Below the pieces are notes generated by a model. That model had not been told where the DNA came from and did no database searches. It saw nothing but the letters and a program-made list of their open reading frames with translations. A DNA stretch of 23,585 nt from Lentisphaerota bacterium (GTDB lineage: Bacteria > Verrucomicrobiota > Kiritimatiellia > RFP12 > UBA1067), in the NCBI GenBank assembly GCA_015061765.1, contig SUVZ01000011.1, positions 1 to 23,585 of the forward strand, in the 5' to 3' direction. Both the position numbers and the translations under genes were made by a program. Of this stretch, positions 1-7,193 are shown in pieces (the first letter of the stretch is position 1; each line of letters starts with the position of its first letter).

Positions 1-910
1 CTAATCTTCGTATCTCACGGTTTAACCGTTCGTTTGTACCACGTTCACACGACGTATATGGATGACAATAAAAAACTTGTGTACGTTGCGAATTTTTACC
101 ATAGCTTGATTTTTCAAGCCCCTTAAAATCGGAAAACTCTGAACCATTATCAACTGTAATTGTCTTAAATACTTTCTTAAAGGCAGAACCATACCGCCTT
201 TCAATAACGTTCAAACAATGTACAACACTTTCCGCACGTTGATTGGGCATAGGCATGATAATTTCCTTACGCGTTAATCGCTCGGAGAGAACAAGCCATA
301 CGGCACGTCCTTTCCCACAAACACAGTCCATTTCCCAATGACCGAACGTATAACGTTCTCCAATTTCCGCAGGGCGTTTCTCAATGCTCACACCACGCGG
401 AGCGCGTTTCGCTACCGTACGGCGATAACGTTTCTTTGCTTTGTACATAGGTAAGTCTTGCAAGGATATATTCATAAATATACCGTTCTCGACATACCGA
501 TACATTGTCGTTTTACTTATCCGCGTACGAAACATATTGTTTCGATTGATTTCCCCTAAAACAGCACAAGGGGATAGTTTGTCTTTCAATACTCGTTTCT
601 CTACGTAACGCACAAAATCATAATCGTTGCCAATCTTTAACGGTGCGCCTTTTGACGTTTGCGCGATTCGATATTTTTCTTCCGCTATATTTGCACTATA
701 ACGTGTTTCATATCGTATACGTTTATCACCCCAATGGTCTACGTAAACAACCTTATGTTCATATTCACCACGTTTAATTTCCTTATAGACTGCCGACAAA
801 CACAAGCCGACTTTTTGCGCGATTACGCGTTTATGTAACTTTGCTATCACACATGCCTCAATTTGCAACCGTTGCGTATACGTTATATTCTTCGTTCCTT
901 TCTTTTTCAT
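1..910 (-). CDS. IS30-family transposase, C-terminus beyond window
   Basis: 303 residues are readable from the ATG at 910 to the window edge, with no stop. An N-terminal helix-turn-helix (about residues 14-47) is followed by a DDE core. The first Asp is D195 in GHWEMDCVCGKG and the second is D254 in TVDNGSEF. The catalytic Glu is most likely E294 in ERGTNERLN, the signature block of IS30 enzymes. The D-to-E spacing is about six residues longer than in classical IS30, suggesting a loop insertion. About 40-60 C-terminal residues should be missing. An AAAGGA sequence about 11 nt upstream of the ATG may serve for ribosome binding. The reading frame is the same as that of the truncated helicase upstream, so the transposase ORF is open all the way back to 2587. 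Confidence 0.9.
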   Translation of the reverse strand, partial: MKKKGTKNITYTQRLQIEACVIAKLHKRVIAQKVGLCLSAVYKEIKRGEYEHKVVYVDHWGDKRIRYETRYSANIAEEKYRIAQTSKGAPLKIGNDYDFVRYVEKRVLKDKLSPCAVLGEINRNNMFRTRISKTTMYRYVENGIFMNISLQDLPMYKAKKRYRRTVAKRAPRGVSIEKRPAEIGERYTFGHWEMDCVCGKGRAVWLVLSERLTRKEIIMPMPNQRAESVVHCLNVIERRYGSAFKKVFKTITVDNGSEFSDFKGLEKSSYGKNSQRTQVFYCHPYTSCERGTNERLNREIRRL

Positions 911-932
911 AATTGTACCGTCCTTTACTTTC

Positions 933-941
933 ATTATATCA
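933..941 (-). promoter_or_regulatory. Extended -10 element of the IS30 transposase
   Basis: On the minus strand the sequence reads TGATATAAT, an extended -10, about 22 nt before the transposase ATG at 910. No good -35 is visible at 16-18 bp. It lies inside the element, between its outer end and the gene. Confidence 0.5.
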
Positions 942-992
942 TTTTTGTTTATTTTTGCATAGTTTTGGTGGCAAAGAGTATTACACGACACC

Positions 993-2587
993 TTGACTAA
1001 TACGAGCGTGCGCGCTGGCGCGCGCACGGTCATGCTCTCCATCAGGGATGCGGCCTGCATCAGCGCCGCGGAGGCTTCCGCCTCCTGCAATCCCAGCAGG
1101 GCGGAAAGCGCCTTGGCCGACGCGACGCCGGGCACCATCCAGAGCGTATGGCGGAAGAGGTCACGGTGTTCCTGCGTGGCGAACGGATAGCGGCTTTTCG
1201 GGCTGTCGCCGGAAATCAGGTCGAGGAAGCGCCGCACATCGTCCTCATGCACGAAGTCGCCGACCTTGGCATCTCGCGGGACGGGATGATGGTCGATTTC
1301 CTTGTTGCCGGTCCAGGTGCGGAAGAACTCGCGGAAGTTGAACGCCTTGCCTTCAAGGTCTTCTTCCGAGAATCCGTCAAGTTCCGCGCCGAGGTCGTAC
1401 GTGTAGAGATTGAGTCGCGGCAGGGCGGCGTAGGGATTGGGTTCGTCAGGATGTTCTTCGTCCCACGTCTCCTTCCGCTTCTGCTCCATCACGTAGTCCC
1501 AGACAAAAACCGAATCCTCGTCGTACTGCGAGAGGATGTTGAACGGCGTGCCGGAAAGCGAGAGGACTTTCGTATGCTTCTTGACGAGATGCTCGCGGAC
1601 TTCCTTGCCAAGGTCGGTCTGAGTCCCCTCGTGCGCCTCGTCGACGATCACGAGGTCCCAATCCATGTTGAATACGCCGCGGTTCTTGTCGTACTTGCCG
1701 TTCACGACCTGCGAGCCGCGCAAGTCCTGGATGGACGCGAAGTAGATGAAACGCTTGCCCGATTCGTCGAGGCTGGCGAGTTCGCGGTCGTTCCGCGCCT
1801 CCACCTTGCCGTTGAACTCGTACGCCCCGCCGCCAAGAGAGCTCTTGCGGTAGAACGTATAGCCGTCCACCTTCTTGAAGAGCTTGTTGAAATCCTCCTG
1901 CCAGCCGCTGCCCACCACCGGGCGGTGCGTGACGATGATGACGCGGCGGAACTTGCCCTTCGCCTCGCGGACGACCTGAAGCGCGGTCAGCGTCTTGCCG
2001 AAGCGCATCTTCGCGTCCCACAGCATTTCGCCCTTCTTCTTGAAGCAGGTCAGCGTCTTTTCCACGGCGGCGACCTGCTCTTCGCGGAATTCAATGGGGT
2101 CTTCCGGCTCCAGCTCACCGCCCGCAATAACGGATCGGCAGTCCTTGACCGCCGCAATTGCGGCCTTGACGGTTTTCAGGTCTGCACCAAACCACTCGCG
2201 GCCCTTCGTCGTGCCGATGAACTTGTGCGGCAGACCGGAATTCTTCAGGACGGCATGAACCTTCTTGTCGGTGAAGTGTTCAAGCATCTTTGTTCCGTCG
2301 CCAAGGGATCGGTAGCGGACGGCGAGCTCAGTGTACAGCAGCTGGTATTCGACGCCGGCAGTCTGAGTCTGCTGGTCGATGCGCGCACGGGCCGCGTCGT
2401 TCAATGCCTTGCAGTTCGGCGCAAGTTGGTCGGGCGCAAGCGACGAAACGACATCCGTATCGCCAACCTTGAGATAGCCTTCATGCTTCTTGTCGTCTAT
2501 GGCATAGACATAGATCAGCTTGTACTTGAACGTCTCGACAAACGTCTGCCTTTCAAGCGCAGAAATGTCTGGCTGGCGATATGTCAT
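993..2587 (-). pseudogene. GIY-YIG/DEAH-box helicase-nuclease, 3' end removed by IS30
   Basis: The ATG at 2587 overlaps the upstream stop as ATGA, indicating translational coupling. About 530 residues remain. An N-terminal GIY-YIG/T5orf172-like segment carries LIYVYAIDDKKHEGYLKVG (about residues 24-42). The helicase core follows: Walker A DAKMRFGKT (191-199), DEAH box in IVDEAHE (314-320) and motif III SGTPFN (345-350). The second RecA-like domain and C-terminus are lost where the IS30 element begins. The frame has no stop and runs in phase into the transposase, whose Met would be residue 560. The intact protein would be expected to use ATP to move on DNA as the motor/nuclease arm of the restriction-like operon. 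With the second helicase domain missing it is presumably inactive. Confidence 0.8.
1007..1028. repeat. GC-only palindrome (9-bp arms, 4-nt loop) next to the IS30 end
   Basis: The arms CGTGCGCGC (1007-1015) and GCGCGCACG (1020-1028) are perfectly complementary around the loop TGGC. The palindrome lies within helicase coding sequence, about 15 nt outside the inferred IS end. IS30-family elements are known to prefer palindromic targets, so it may have guided insertion. It could also be chance in GC-rich coding DNA. Confidence 0.6.
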
Positions 2588-3699
2588 CGTTTTCTCCCCT
2601 TGGAGGTCTTGCGAGGTGCGGACTTCTTTTTCGGCTCTGGCGGCGGCAGGGCGCGAAGCGCCATAGCCTCCTCAATGGCGGCACGTTCGCGCATAAGTTC
2701 CATTTGGAGCTCCTCGACCGTCGGTAAATCAAGATGGTACTTTACCGCAAAAAGATTGCGCTCGTGTTCGTTGAGAGTATAGCGGATGACCGCCTCATCT
2801 CTGTCGGAGCCAAGAACAATTCCTATCGGCGGATTGTCGCCGGGATTCATCATTTCGCGTTCGTAGTAATGCTTGTAGAGTTGCATCTGCCCGATGTCCT
2901 GCGGTGTCACCTTCCCCACTTTAAGGTCAATCAACACAAAGCACCGGGCAATAAAGTTATAAAACAGGAGATCACAATGATAGGTCTCGTTCCCGATCTG
3001 TATGGGACACTGCTCACGCACAAGTGCAAAACCACGCCCCAGCTCCAGCATGAACTTGCTAAGGTGCTTGACAAGCCCTGTTTGAAGATCCTTTTCCTTG
3101 TACTCCGCTGGGGAAATACCGGCAAATTCCAGAATTGCAGGGCTGCGGACGATATCTCGCGCATCCATCTTCCCTCGCTTGACCAACTTCCCCGCTGAAG
3201 ACAAATCGACATTATTTGCAATCAGTCGCTGGTAAAACTGCGTCTCAATCTGCCTTTGCAAATCTCGAACGCTCCACTTGCAATTCACAGCCTCTGACAG
3301 ATAAAAATCACGCGCCTCAATTTTATCCACTGCTGCCAACAGGCGGTAGTGCGACCAACTCAATTTGTCACACAGCGTGTGACAATTCGGAAATGCGAGA
3401 TACACAAGGCGCATATAACGCAAATTCGTCCCCGTATAGCCAGGCCCGAATTCGGCAGTCAGCCTCACTGACAGGCTCTTGATCAGCCCATCCCCATACT
3501 TCGCGTGATCTGCGCCACCCTGTTTTTCGACAATTTCGCGTCCGACGTTCCAGTATGCCTTTACCATCTCCGCATTAGCTACAGTATAGACCTTCGCACG
3601 CGCCGCAGATATGTAGGCTCGAACGTTCTCATAAAGTTCTTGCTCCACGCTTTCGACAACCTCGACAGACGCGGTTTTCTTTATGATTCTATTTGCCAT
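2584..3699 (-). CDS. DUF1016/YhcG-family PD-(D/E)XK nuclease
   Basis: 371 residues. The ATG at 3699 is chosen because GGAGGT lies just upstream; a TTG at 3720 would extend it by seven residues. The N-terminal DUF1016 domain contains AYWNVGREIVEKQ (about 48-60) and YGDGLI. The C-terminal nuclease fold shows YHCDLLFYN (D243) and VLIDLKVGK (D258, K260), followed by DIGQMQLYKHYY, the standard layout of this family. The tail is basic (KKKSAPRKTSKGRKR). It overlaps the M-like gene by 11 nt upstream and the helicase by 4 nt downstream, so all three were probably one operon. YhcG proteins are nuclease-fold proteins often found in restriction loci; the precise activity here is unknown. A second copy of its C-terminal tail lies at 10096-10230. 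Confidence 0.88.
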   Translation of the reverse strand: MANRIIKKTASVEVVESVEQELYENVRAYISAARAKVYTVANAEMVKAYWNVGREIVEKQGGADHAKYGDGLIKSLSVRLTAEFGPGYTGTNLRYMRLVYLAFPNCHTLCDKLSWSHYRLLAAVDKIEARDFYLSEAVNCKWSVRDLQRQIETQFYQRLIANNVDLSSAGKLVKRGKMDARDIVRSPAILEFAGISPAEYKEKDLQTGLVKHLSKFMLELGRGFALVREQCPIQIGNETYHCDLLFYNFIARCFVLIDLKVGKVTPQDIGQMQLYKHYYEREMMNPGDNPPIGIVLGSDRDEAVIRYTLNEHERNLFAVKYHLDLPTVEELQMELMRERAAIEEAMALRALPPPEPKKKSAPRKTSKGRKR

Positions 3700-4747
3700 G
3701 CCCACCTCCGTTTTCTGCAATCGCCCTGAATTCGATCGGCTCGCCTACATTCCAGTCCATGACCTTGCAATACGTGCCAAAGTGCTGACGATTTCCCTTC
3801 TTGCTGCAACCGGGACACTCTTCAACATGTGTTTCAACAGTTCCGTCAAGAAGCGTTTCTTTCGTCACCTTCGGCTTGCAGCTCATCGGCACGACATACT
3901 TGATTCCATCCATCTGCCAGATGTTCCAGCTGATGATTTCGGCAAACTCCAGCAATGACTTCGTCGTCCAATTCAACCCCGAACTCTCCTCCCCGAAGAA
4001 ATCCGCATTGAAGCTTTCGACGACCGTAAACAGCACATTCTCACGCGCGAGAAGAACATTGTCACCTTGCCAGTCGAAGCCATAAATGCTTTGTACCGCA
4101 CGTTTGGCGTAATACAGCCAGTCCTGTATATCACCCATGCCGATATTCTCCGTAATCACGCGTAGCTTGCGATCCAGCAACCCGATGCGTTCGCCTACGG
4201 GAATAATCCTGCCGCTTACCGTGTCATATCTACTTGCAAGATACGGAGCCTCCCCGCACGACACCTCCAGACGCGGAGCCTTGACATATTCCTGCCAGGT
4301 CTTACCTTTGGGGAATTTTATATGCTTGCCGCAAGTTGATTTCCAGCCGAATTCGGCTTCAGAATCAAACTTGGCGATTTCGGTGTTGAACGGACTTGAA
4401 TCGCGTTTCTTCCATCCAAACCAGGCGGCATCCACAAGATTGTTCTGCTTGTTGCATATCCATGACGGCGTGAACACTTCCGCGCGCTCGACAGAGCGCT
4501 GCCGTTGCTCTTCCGCATTCTTGTCCACGCGAGGACGAATCACTGGATGGTCCTTGTCCGCAATCTGCTCGATCTGCATCTCATCGTTCGCGCCAAAGCC
4601 CTTACCAAGCGCGGTATAGTCGTCCGTTGCCCAGATGAGATTACGCCCCGTCGAGCGATCCTTCAGCAGGACAGCAAGCACTTCTTCCGGAACGTGCCAT
4701 TCCAAAACATCGCGCGCGAGGATGCCATCTGCCGTTTTAACTTTCAT
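3689..4747 (-). CDS. Restriction 'subunit M'-like protein lacking a clear methyltransferase core
   Basis: 352 residues. AEVFTPSWICNKQNN (about 89-103) resembles the segment that opens N6-adenine methylase domains. LEVSCGEAPYLASRYD (160-175) sits where a SAM-binding motif I might be, but it is degenerate. No NPPY or DPPY motif is visible, although NIWQMDGIKYVVP (275-287) falls in a comparable position. CPGC (311-314) with C327 could be part of a zinc site. From memory, proteins of this type are annotated 'restriction endonuclease subunit M'. It is the first gene of the M-YhcG-helicase operon, so it may act as a recognition or modification component; methyltransferase activity is doubtful. A TGGTATAAT promoter lies 23 nt upstream, and no clear Shine-Dalgarno sequence precedes the ATG. 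Confidence 0.65.
   Translation of the reverse strand: MKVKTADGILARDVLEWHVPEEVLAVLLKDRSTGRNLIWATDDYTALGKGFGANDEMQIEQIADKDHPVIRPRVDKNAEEQRQRSVERAEVFTPSWICNKQNNLVDAAWFGWKKRDSSPFNTEIAKFDSEAEFGWKSTCGKHIKFPKGKTWQEYVKAPRLEVSCGEAPYLASRYDTVSGRIIPVGERIGLLDRKLRVITENIGMGDIQDWLYYAKRAVQSIYGFDWQGDNVLLARENVLFTVVESFNADFFGEESSGLNWTTKSLLEFAEIISWNIWQMDGIKYVVPMSCKPKVTKETLLDGTVETHVEECPGCSKKGNRQHFGTYCKVMDWNVGEPIEFRAIAENGGGHGK
4683..4704 (-). repeat. 22-bp direct repeat, copy 1 (inside M-like gene)
   Basis: Identical to 4798-4819 in the upstream intergenic region. This copy encodes WHVPEE near residue 20 of the M-like protein. The similarity continues with one mismatch at the 5' plus-strand side and decays on the other side. 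Confidence 0.85.
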
Positions 4748-4770
4748 TTGTCATTCGCTTTCTGAACAAT

Positions 4771-4779
4771 ATTATACCA
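4771..4779 (-). promoter_or_regulatory. Extended -10 promoter for the M-YhcG-helicase operon
   Basis: The minus strand reads TTTTGGTATAATATTG. The TGGTATAAT core ends 23 nt before the M-like start codon, predicting a very short leader. The same core is found at 4886, 6180 and 10032 in this island. No good -35 is seen. Confidence 0.6.
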
Positions 4780-4849
4780 AAACAAACCGACAGTACCTCT
4801 TCCGGAACGTGCCATTCCAGAATGTCTGATTGAATGCGGTTTTTGTCAT
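4772..4849 (-). pseudogene. 25-codon remnant with a duplicated piece of the M-like gene start
   Basis: A short frame beginning MTKTAFNQ ends at a TAA that lies inside the downstream -10 element. Its middle (4798-4819) is identical over 22 bp to 4683-4704 within the M-like gene. In another frame that stretch encodes the same LEWHVPEEVL peptide. The first codons are shared with debris at 10291-10309. It looks like a scrambled leftover of a duplicated gene start. A tiny leader peptide is a less likely alternative. Confidence 0.5.
4798..4819 (-). repeat. 22-bp direct repeat, copy 2 (upstream of M-like gene)
   Basis: Identical to 4683-4704, in the same orientation, 115 bp away. It lies in the remnant between two TGGTATAAT promoters and marks a partial duplication of the M-like 5' coding end. 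Confidence 0.85.
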
Positions 4850-4893
4850 TGCGCTTGTCATGATTTTATCATTTGATATACGAATATTATACC
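4830..4893 (-). repeat. Island leader/promoter repeat, copy A
   Basis: About 64 bp covering the MTKTAFN start codons, leader and -10 region. It aligns with 10291-10354 in the same orientation with scattered mismatches and one 1-bp gap. The shared stretch includes TTGAATGCGG, TTTTGTCATT and ATCATTTG on the plus strand. In this copy the -10 (TGGTATAAT at 4886-4894) is intact. It separates the M-YhcG-helicase operon from the fic gene. Confidence 0.7.
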
Positions 4894-4894
4894 A
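4886..4894 (-). promoter_or_regulatory. Extended -10 element overlapping the fic stop codon
   Basis: The minus strand reads CAGTTGGTATAATATTCG. TGGTATAAT matches the other island promoters, and the TAA inside it is the stop codon of the upstream fic gene. It would transcribe toward the 25-codon remnant and the M-like operon, in tandem with the element at 4771. Confidence 0.5.
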
Positions 4895-6017
4895 ACTGCT
4901 CTCCGCGCGTAGAACGCTGCCCCTTTGCGGTGAGCCGGTACTTCTGCGTGGGCGAGCGCGGCGAATTGGGCTGCGTCATCTCGACAAGGCCGAGTTCGAT
5001 TGACGGCGTAAGATATTTCTCGAGGAAGTTACGCCGTCCGCCAAGCTTGAGCGCCACCATCATATCCAATACCGACATTTCGCCCTTGAGCACCTTCAGG
5101 AGTCGTGCAACGCCCTTCGGAACCTCCATGTTTACTTGTTCCCTTACTTGTTCCCCTACTTGTTCCCTTTCCGAAGGAGCAAGTGACCTCGGCTCTTCGT
5201 GGAGCCCAACAAGAAGATACCTGCTTTTCAACTCGTTGTTCTCGCCGAGCAGCAGATTGGCGAAGAACCGTTCAAGATAGACAAGCGTCGGATGAATTCC
5301 CTTTGGAACATTGGTATAGTTCGCCCTTACAAGCGCATTCCGAAAATAGAAGGAGTTATCCGCAAATATGTCGTTCTCCACGGTATAGCCAAGCGTCCGC
5401 AGATACTTGGCCGCGAAAATGGCCGTGGTGCGCGTGTTGCCCTCGCCAAACGCGTGTATCTGCCAGACATCAGCGATGAACCGCGAAAAATGCGCGATGG
5501 TTTCCTGCGGAGAAAGCCCCTTGTAGTTGAACCTGCGCTCGCGCTCGAACTCGTATTCAAGCGTCGCGGCAATTACATCCGCGCTTTCATAGCGAACGGT
5601 ATCCTTCTTCAGCACCCACTCGCTCTTCGTGATGTTGTAATCGCGAATCTTTCCTGCGTGCTTGTAGACGCCGGCAAACAGCTTCCTGTGGATAGAGACA
5701 TACGACGCAGGCGAGAACGAGAACGTCGGCTCGGCGAGTATTCCCGTGATGCGCTGCGAAACGATGTCCGCCTCATCGGTGCGCGTCTTCGCGGCCTCCG
5801 CGCGAACGGTTTTCGACTTGTAATAATCCCAGATAATTTTCCCCGCCTCGGCGATGGTGATTTCGCCTTCGATATTGCGCCGCGCGGTTTCAACGAGATA
5901 GGCCGAAGGCGTAAGGCCATCGACTTTCTGGAGCCCGATCGCCGCCCGCCAGAGTCCGGCAAGTTCCGCTTTCCCGGGCTCCTTCGCCCGCAGATACTCG
6001 GAAAGCTCATCACTCAT
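4887..6017 (-). CDS. Fic-domain protein with C-terminal winged helix
   Basis: 376 residues. The ATG at 6017 has a perfect GGAGG six bases upstream; an in-frame start 14 codons earlier lacks this. Fic proteins typically transfer AMP from ATP to a target protein. The N-terminal part has an inhibitor-like helix, ETARRNIEGEI (43-53), where the usual Ser/Thr of the (S/T)xxxE(G/N) motif is Arg. The catalytic loop is HAFGEGNTRT (188-197), a variant of HPFxxGNGR that keeps His, Phe, Gly, Asn and Arg. An EQVGEQVREQV linker (285-295) leads to a winged-helix region (about 303-366). The final residues up to the TAA seem to come from adjoining promoter DNA, suggesting the true 3' end was replaced. The start overlaps the HsdR-like stub by 8 nt. 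In restriction loci such proteins are commonly regulators or toxins. Confidence 0.87.
   Translation of the reverse strand: MSDELSEYLRAKEPGKAELAGLWRAAIGLQKVDGLTPSAYLVETARRNIEGEITIAEAGKIIWDYYKSKTVRAEAAKTRTDEADIVSQRITGILAEPTFSFSPASYVSIHRKLFAGVYKHAGKIRDYNITKSEWVLKKDTVRYESADVIAATLEYEFERERRFNYKGLSPQETIAHFSRFIADVWQIHAFGEGNTRTTAIFAAKYLRTLGYTVENDIFADNSFYFRNALVRANYTNVPKGIHPTLVYLERFFANLLLGENNELKSRYLLVGLHEEPRSLAPSEREQVGEQVREQVNMEVPKGVARLLKVLKGEMSVLDMMVALKLGGRRNFLEKYLTPSIELGLVEMTQPNSPRSPTQKYRLTAKGQRSTRGEQLV
5134..5169 (-). repeat. Three 12-bp tandem units in fic (EQV linker)
   Basis: On the plus strand the units are ACTTGTTCCCTT, ACTTGTTCCCCT and ACTTGTTCCCTT. They encode the EQV-x repeat between the Fic domain and the winged helix. 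Twelve is a multiple of three, so copy-number change would alter linker length without breaking the frame. Confidence 0.85.
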
Positions 6018-6141
6018 ATTGTGCCTCCGAGTTTTTGGTTTCCATCGTAACATGGCCACAATCCCACTTCGCCAGAATTGCAGGCGTGATATACTGCAAC
6101 TTGACGTCTTCTTCAGTCATATCCGGTTTATCTAAAACCAT
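6010..6141 (-). pseudogene. HsdR (type I restriction) N-terminal stub, 43 codons
   Basis: The frame begins with ATG at 6141 and contains DMTEEDVKLQYITPAILAKW, which resembles the opening of HsdR R-subunits (acidic helix, then 'fI-P-Al--aGWd'). After about 27 residues the similarity ends. The frame runs through the Shine-Dalgarno of fic and stops in ATGAGTGA, overlapping the fic start. About 1000 residues of a normal HsdR are absent. It still has a promoter (6180) and may now act as a translated leader coupled to fic. The match is by eye only. Confidence 0.55.
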
Positions 6142-6177
6142 AAAAAGGCTTTTCTTTTATACTTTGTTTCTTACAGA

Positions 6178-6214
6178 GAATTATACCAAACACCGCCGAT
6201 TTTATGAATAAAAC
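6178..6214 (-). repeat. Island leader/promoter repeat, copy C (upstream half)
   Basis: This stretch aligns, with roughly one mismatch in four, to 10344-10380; both carry a plus-strand CGCCG or TGCCG followed by TTTTATG. Copy A at 4830 matches the other half of the 10291 region, so A and C together correspond to copy B. Nothing else is evident between 6189 and the end of the res remnant at 6339. Confidence 0.45.
6180..6188 (-). promoter_or_regulatory. Extended -10 promoter for the HsdR stub and fic
   Basis: The minus strand reads GTTTGGTATAATTCTC. TGGTATAAT lies about 38 nt before the stub's ATG. The next 30 bp (6186-6214 on the plus strand) resemble the region beside the decayed promoter at 10345-10375. 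Confidence 0.6.
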
Positions 6215-6338
6215 ACGACCCTGGAGATAAAACGCCTCTATCGTGTCGTCTCTCTGCGGCATCGCCATCGTCTCTACTCTACCATTTCTGCTCCATCAAC
6301 GAGGTCTTGCCTCTCTCGTATCCACTATTGCCAGCTGT

Positions 6339-6996
6339 CTACATTTCACCTCGATTCTTGAAGGCCTCTTCTATCTGTTGCGCCACGGTCAAGCCACTTG
6401 GCGCGGAACCGTATATCGTGGCATAAACATATCGGGAACTGTCTTGCGCGGCCCAGAGTTTCCCGATGGCCTTCTTTTCGATCGTATCGGCAGACTGCCC
6501 TGTAAGTTCTCCCTTGTATTCCAAAACAAAAAGTCGACCGTCAACAAGTTCTCCAATAAAGTCTGGATAGAACCACTCCGTCCTGCCACCCATTGGCAAG
6601 CGAAACGAAGCCGAATCGGAATCCTTGTTCCTGAGCCAATAAAGAACTTTTGCCGACGAATCAATCAGCTTTGCACATTCAAATTCCTCTCCCTCGCCAA
6701 ATGGCTTCTTGCCGTCAAACTTCGGTATAGCATAAGTCCCCAAATAGTGCTTTTTAAACCGCCAACTTCCGTTGTAAACATCAGCATTACCCGCATATAT
6801 GTTTTCGTCGAGCACAAACCCGCCGGGCATATCCAAAGAAAGCCTGTAATCACCGCCAAGACAGAAGGTCTGCTGGTACGCCTTGCGCCGTCACCGTCTT
6901 GTAGGCGGCCTCCGGCGACTCGAACGCGCACCTCTCGAAATACGCCTTGACTGCGGCCAGCGTGTTGTTTTGATATCTCGTTAATGTCATGCTCAT
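6339..6996 (-). pseudogene. Type III restriction Res subunit, internally deleted
   Basis: The start at 6996 has GGAGG eight bases upstream and gives MSMTLTRYQNNTLAAVKAYF, typical of the opening of Res subunits. After about 40 residues the frame shifts and continues as KAYQQTFCLGGDYRLSLDMP into a C-terminal endonuclease domain. EWFYPDFIGE and LFVLEYKGE there form a PD...ExK site. The remnant ends normally (EEAFKNRGEM). The whole helicase core (Walker A, DEAD-type box) is missing: about 220 residues remain of a usual 900-1000. It begins 4 nt after the end of the fic winged-helix frame, as expected for a mod-fic-res operon. The PDDEXK part alone is readable from the ATG at 6836. Confidence 0.8.
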
Positions 6997-7174
6997 GGCA
7001 TTACCCTCCGAATACCCAACGCCCATTCTTCCGGGCTCCCTCGCGGCGAAGCCCGGCCTTTTCCTTAAGCGACGCGATGATACGCTGTGCTTGACGATGC
7101 TTTACGCCTATCAGGTCGGCTAATTTCATAGCTGATAGTTTGGGATCTCGAATAAATGCTTTTACGGCGAGTTC

Positions 7175-7186
7175 CTCTCTCTCTCT
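7175..7186 (-). repeat. (AG)6 dinucleotide tract at the fic frameshift
   Basis: Six CT units on the plus strand (AG on the coding strand) lie exactly where the second fic gene changes frame. With five or eight units the upstream linker would read FTEREELAVK into the winged-helix frame; with six it reads FTERERNSP and stops. This fits slipped-strand variation, an ordinary disabling indel, or an assembly error. Confidence 0.8.
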
Positions 7187-7193
7187 GTAAATT

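Larger units (their letters stand above)
1..992 (-). mobile_element. IS30-family insertion sequence, cut by the left window edge
   Basis: The block contains an IS30-type DDE transposase and is clearly more AT-rich than the flanking restriction genes. The composition changes abruptly near 985-995. The sequence inward of that point (about 970-992, minus-strand GTGTCGTGTAATACTCTTTG) is where a terminal inverted repeat would lie, but the other end is outside the window, so neither the repeat nor a target duplication can be verified. The element sits inside the helicase gene, which is truncated at this boundary. A 9-bp-arm palindrome lies just outside the end (1007-1028). The exact end is uncertain by several bases. 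Confidence 0.8.

Noticed and set aside
1148..2782. A 544-codon plus-strand open frame
   Set aside because: It is the antisense shadow of the helicase gene and yhcG tail; it has no family motifs, while the minus strand shows clear helicase motifs.
5134..5169. Possible toxin-antitoxin iteron or operator at the tandem 12-mers
   Set aside because: The repeats are wholly inside fic coding sequence and encode a regular EQV linker.
5199..6050. A 283-codon plus-strand open frame
   Set aside because: Antisense shadow of the intact fic gene in GC-rich codons; no ribosome-binding site or recognisable domain.
6243..6950. A 235-codon plus-strand open frame over the res remnant
   Set aside because: The minus strand carries Res N-terminal and PD...ExK segments here, and the plus frame has no start signal or motif.
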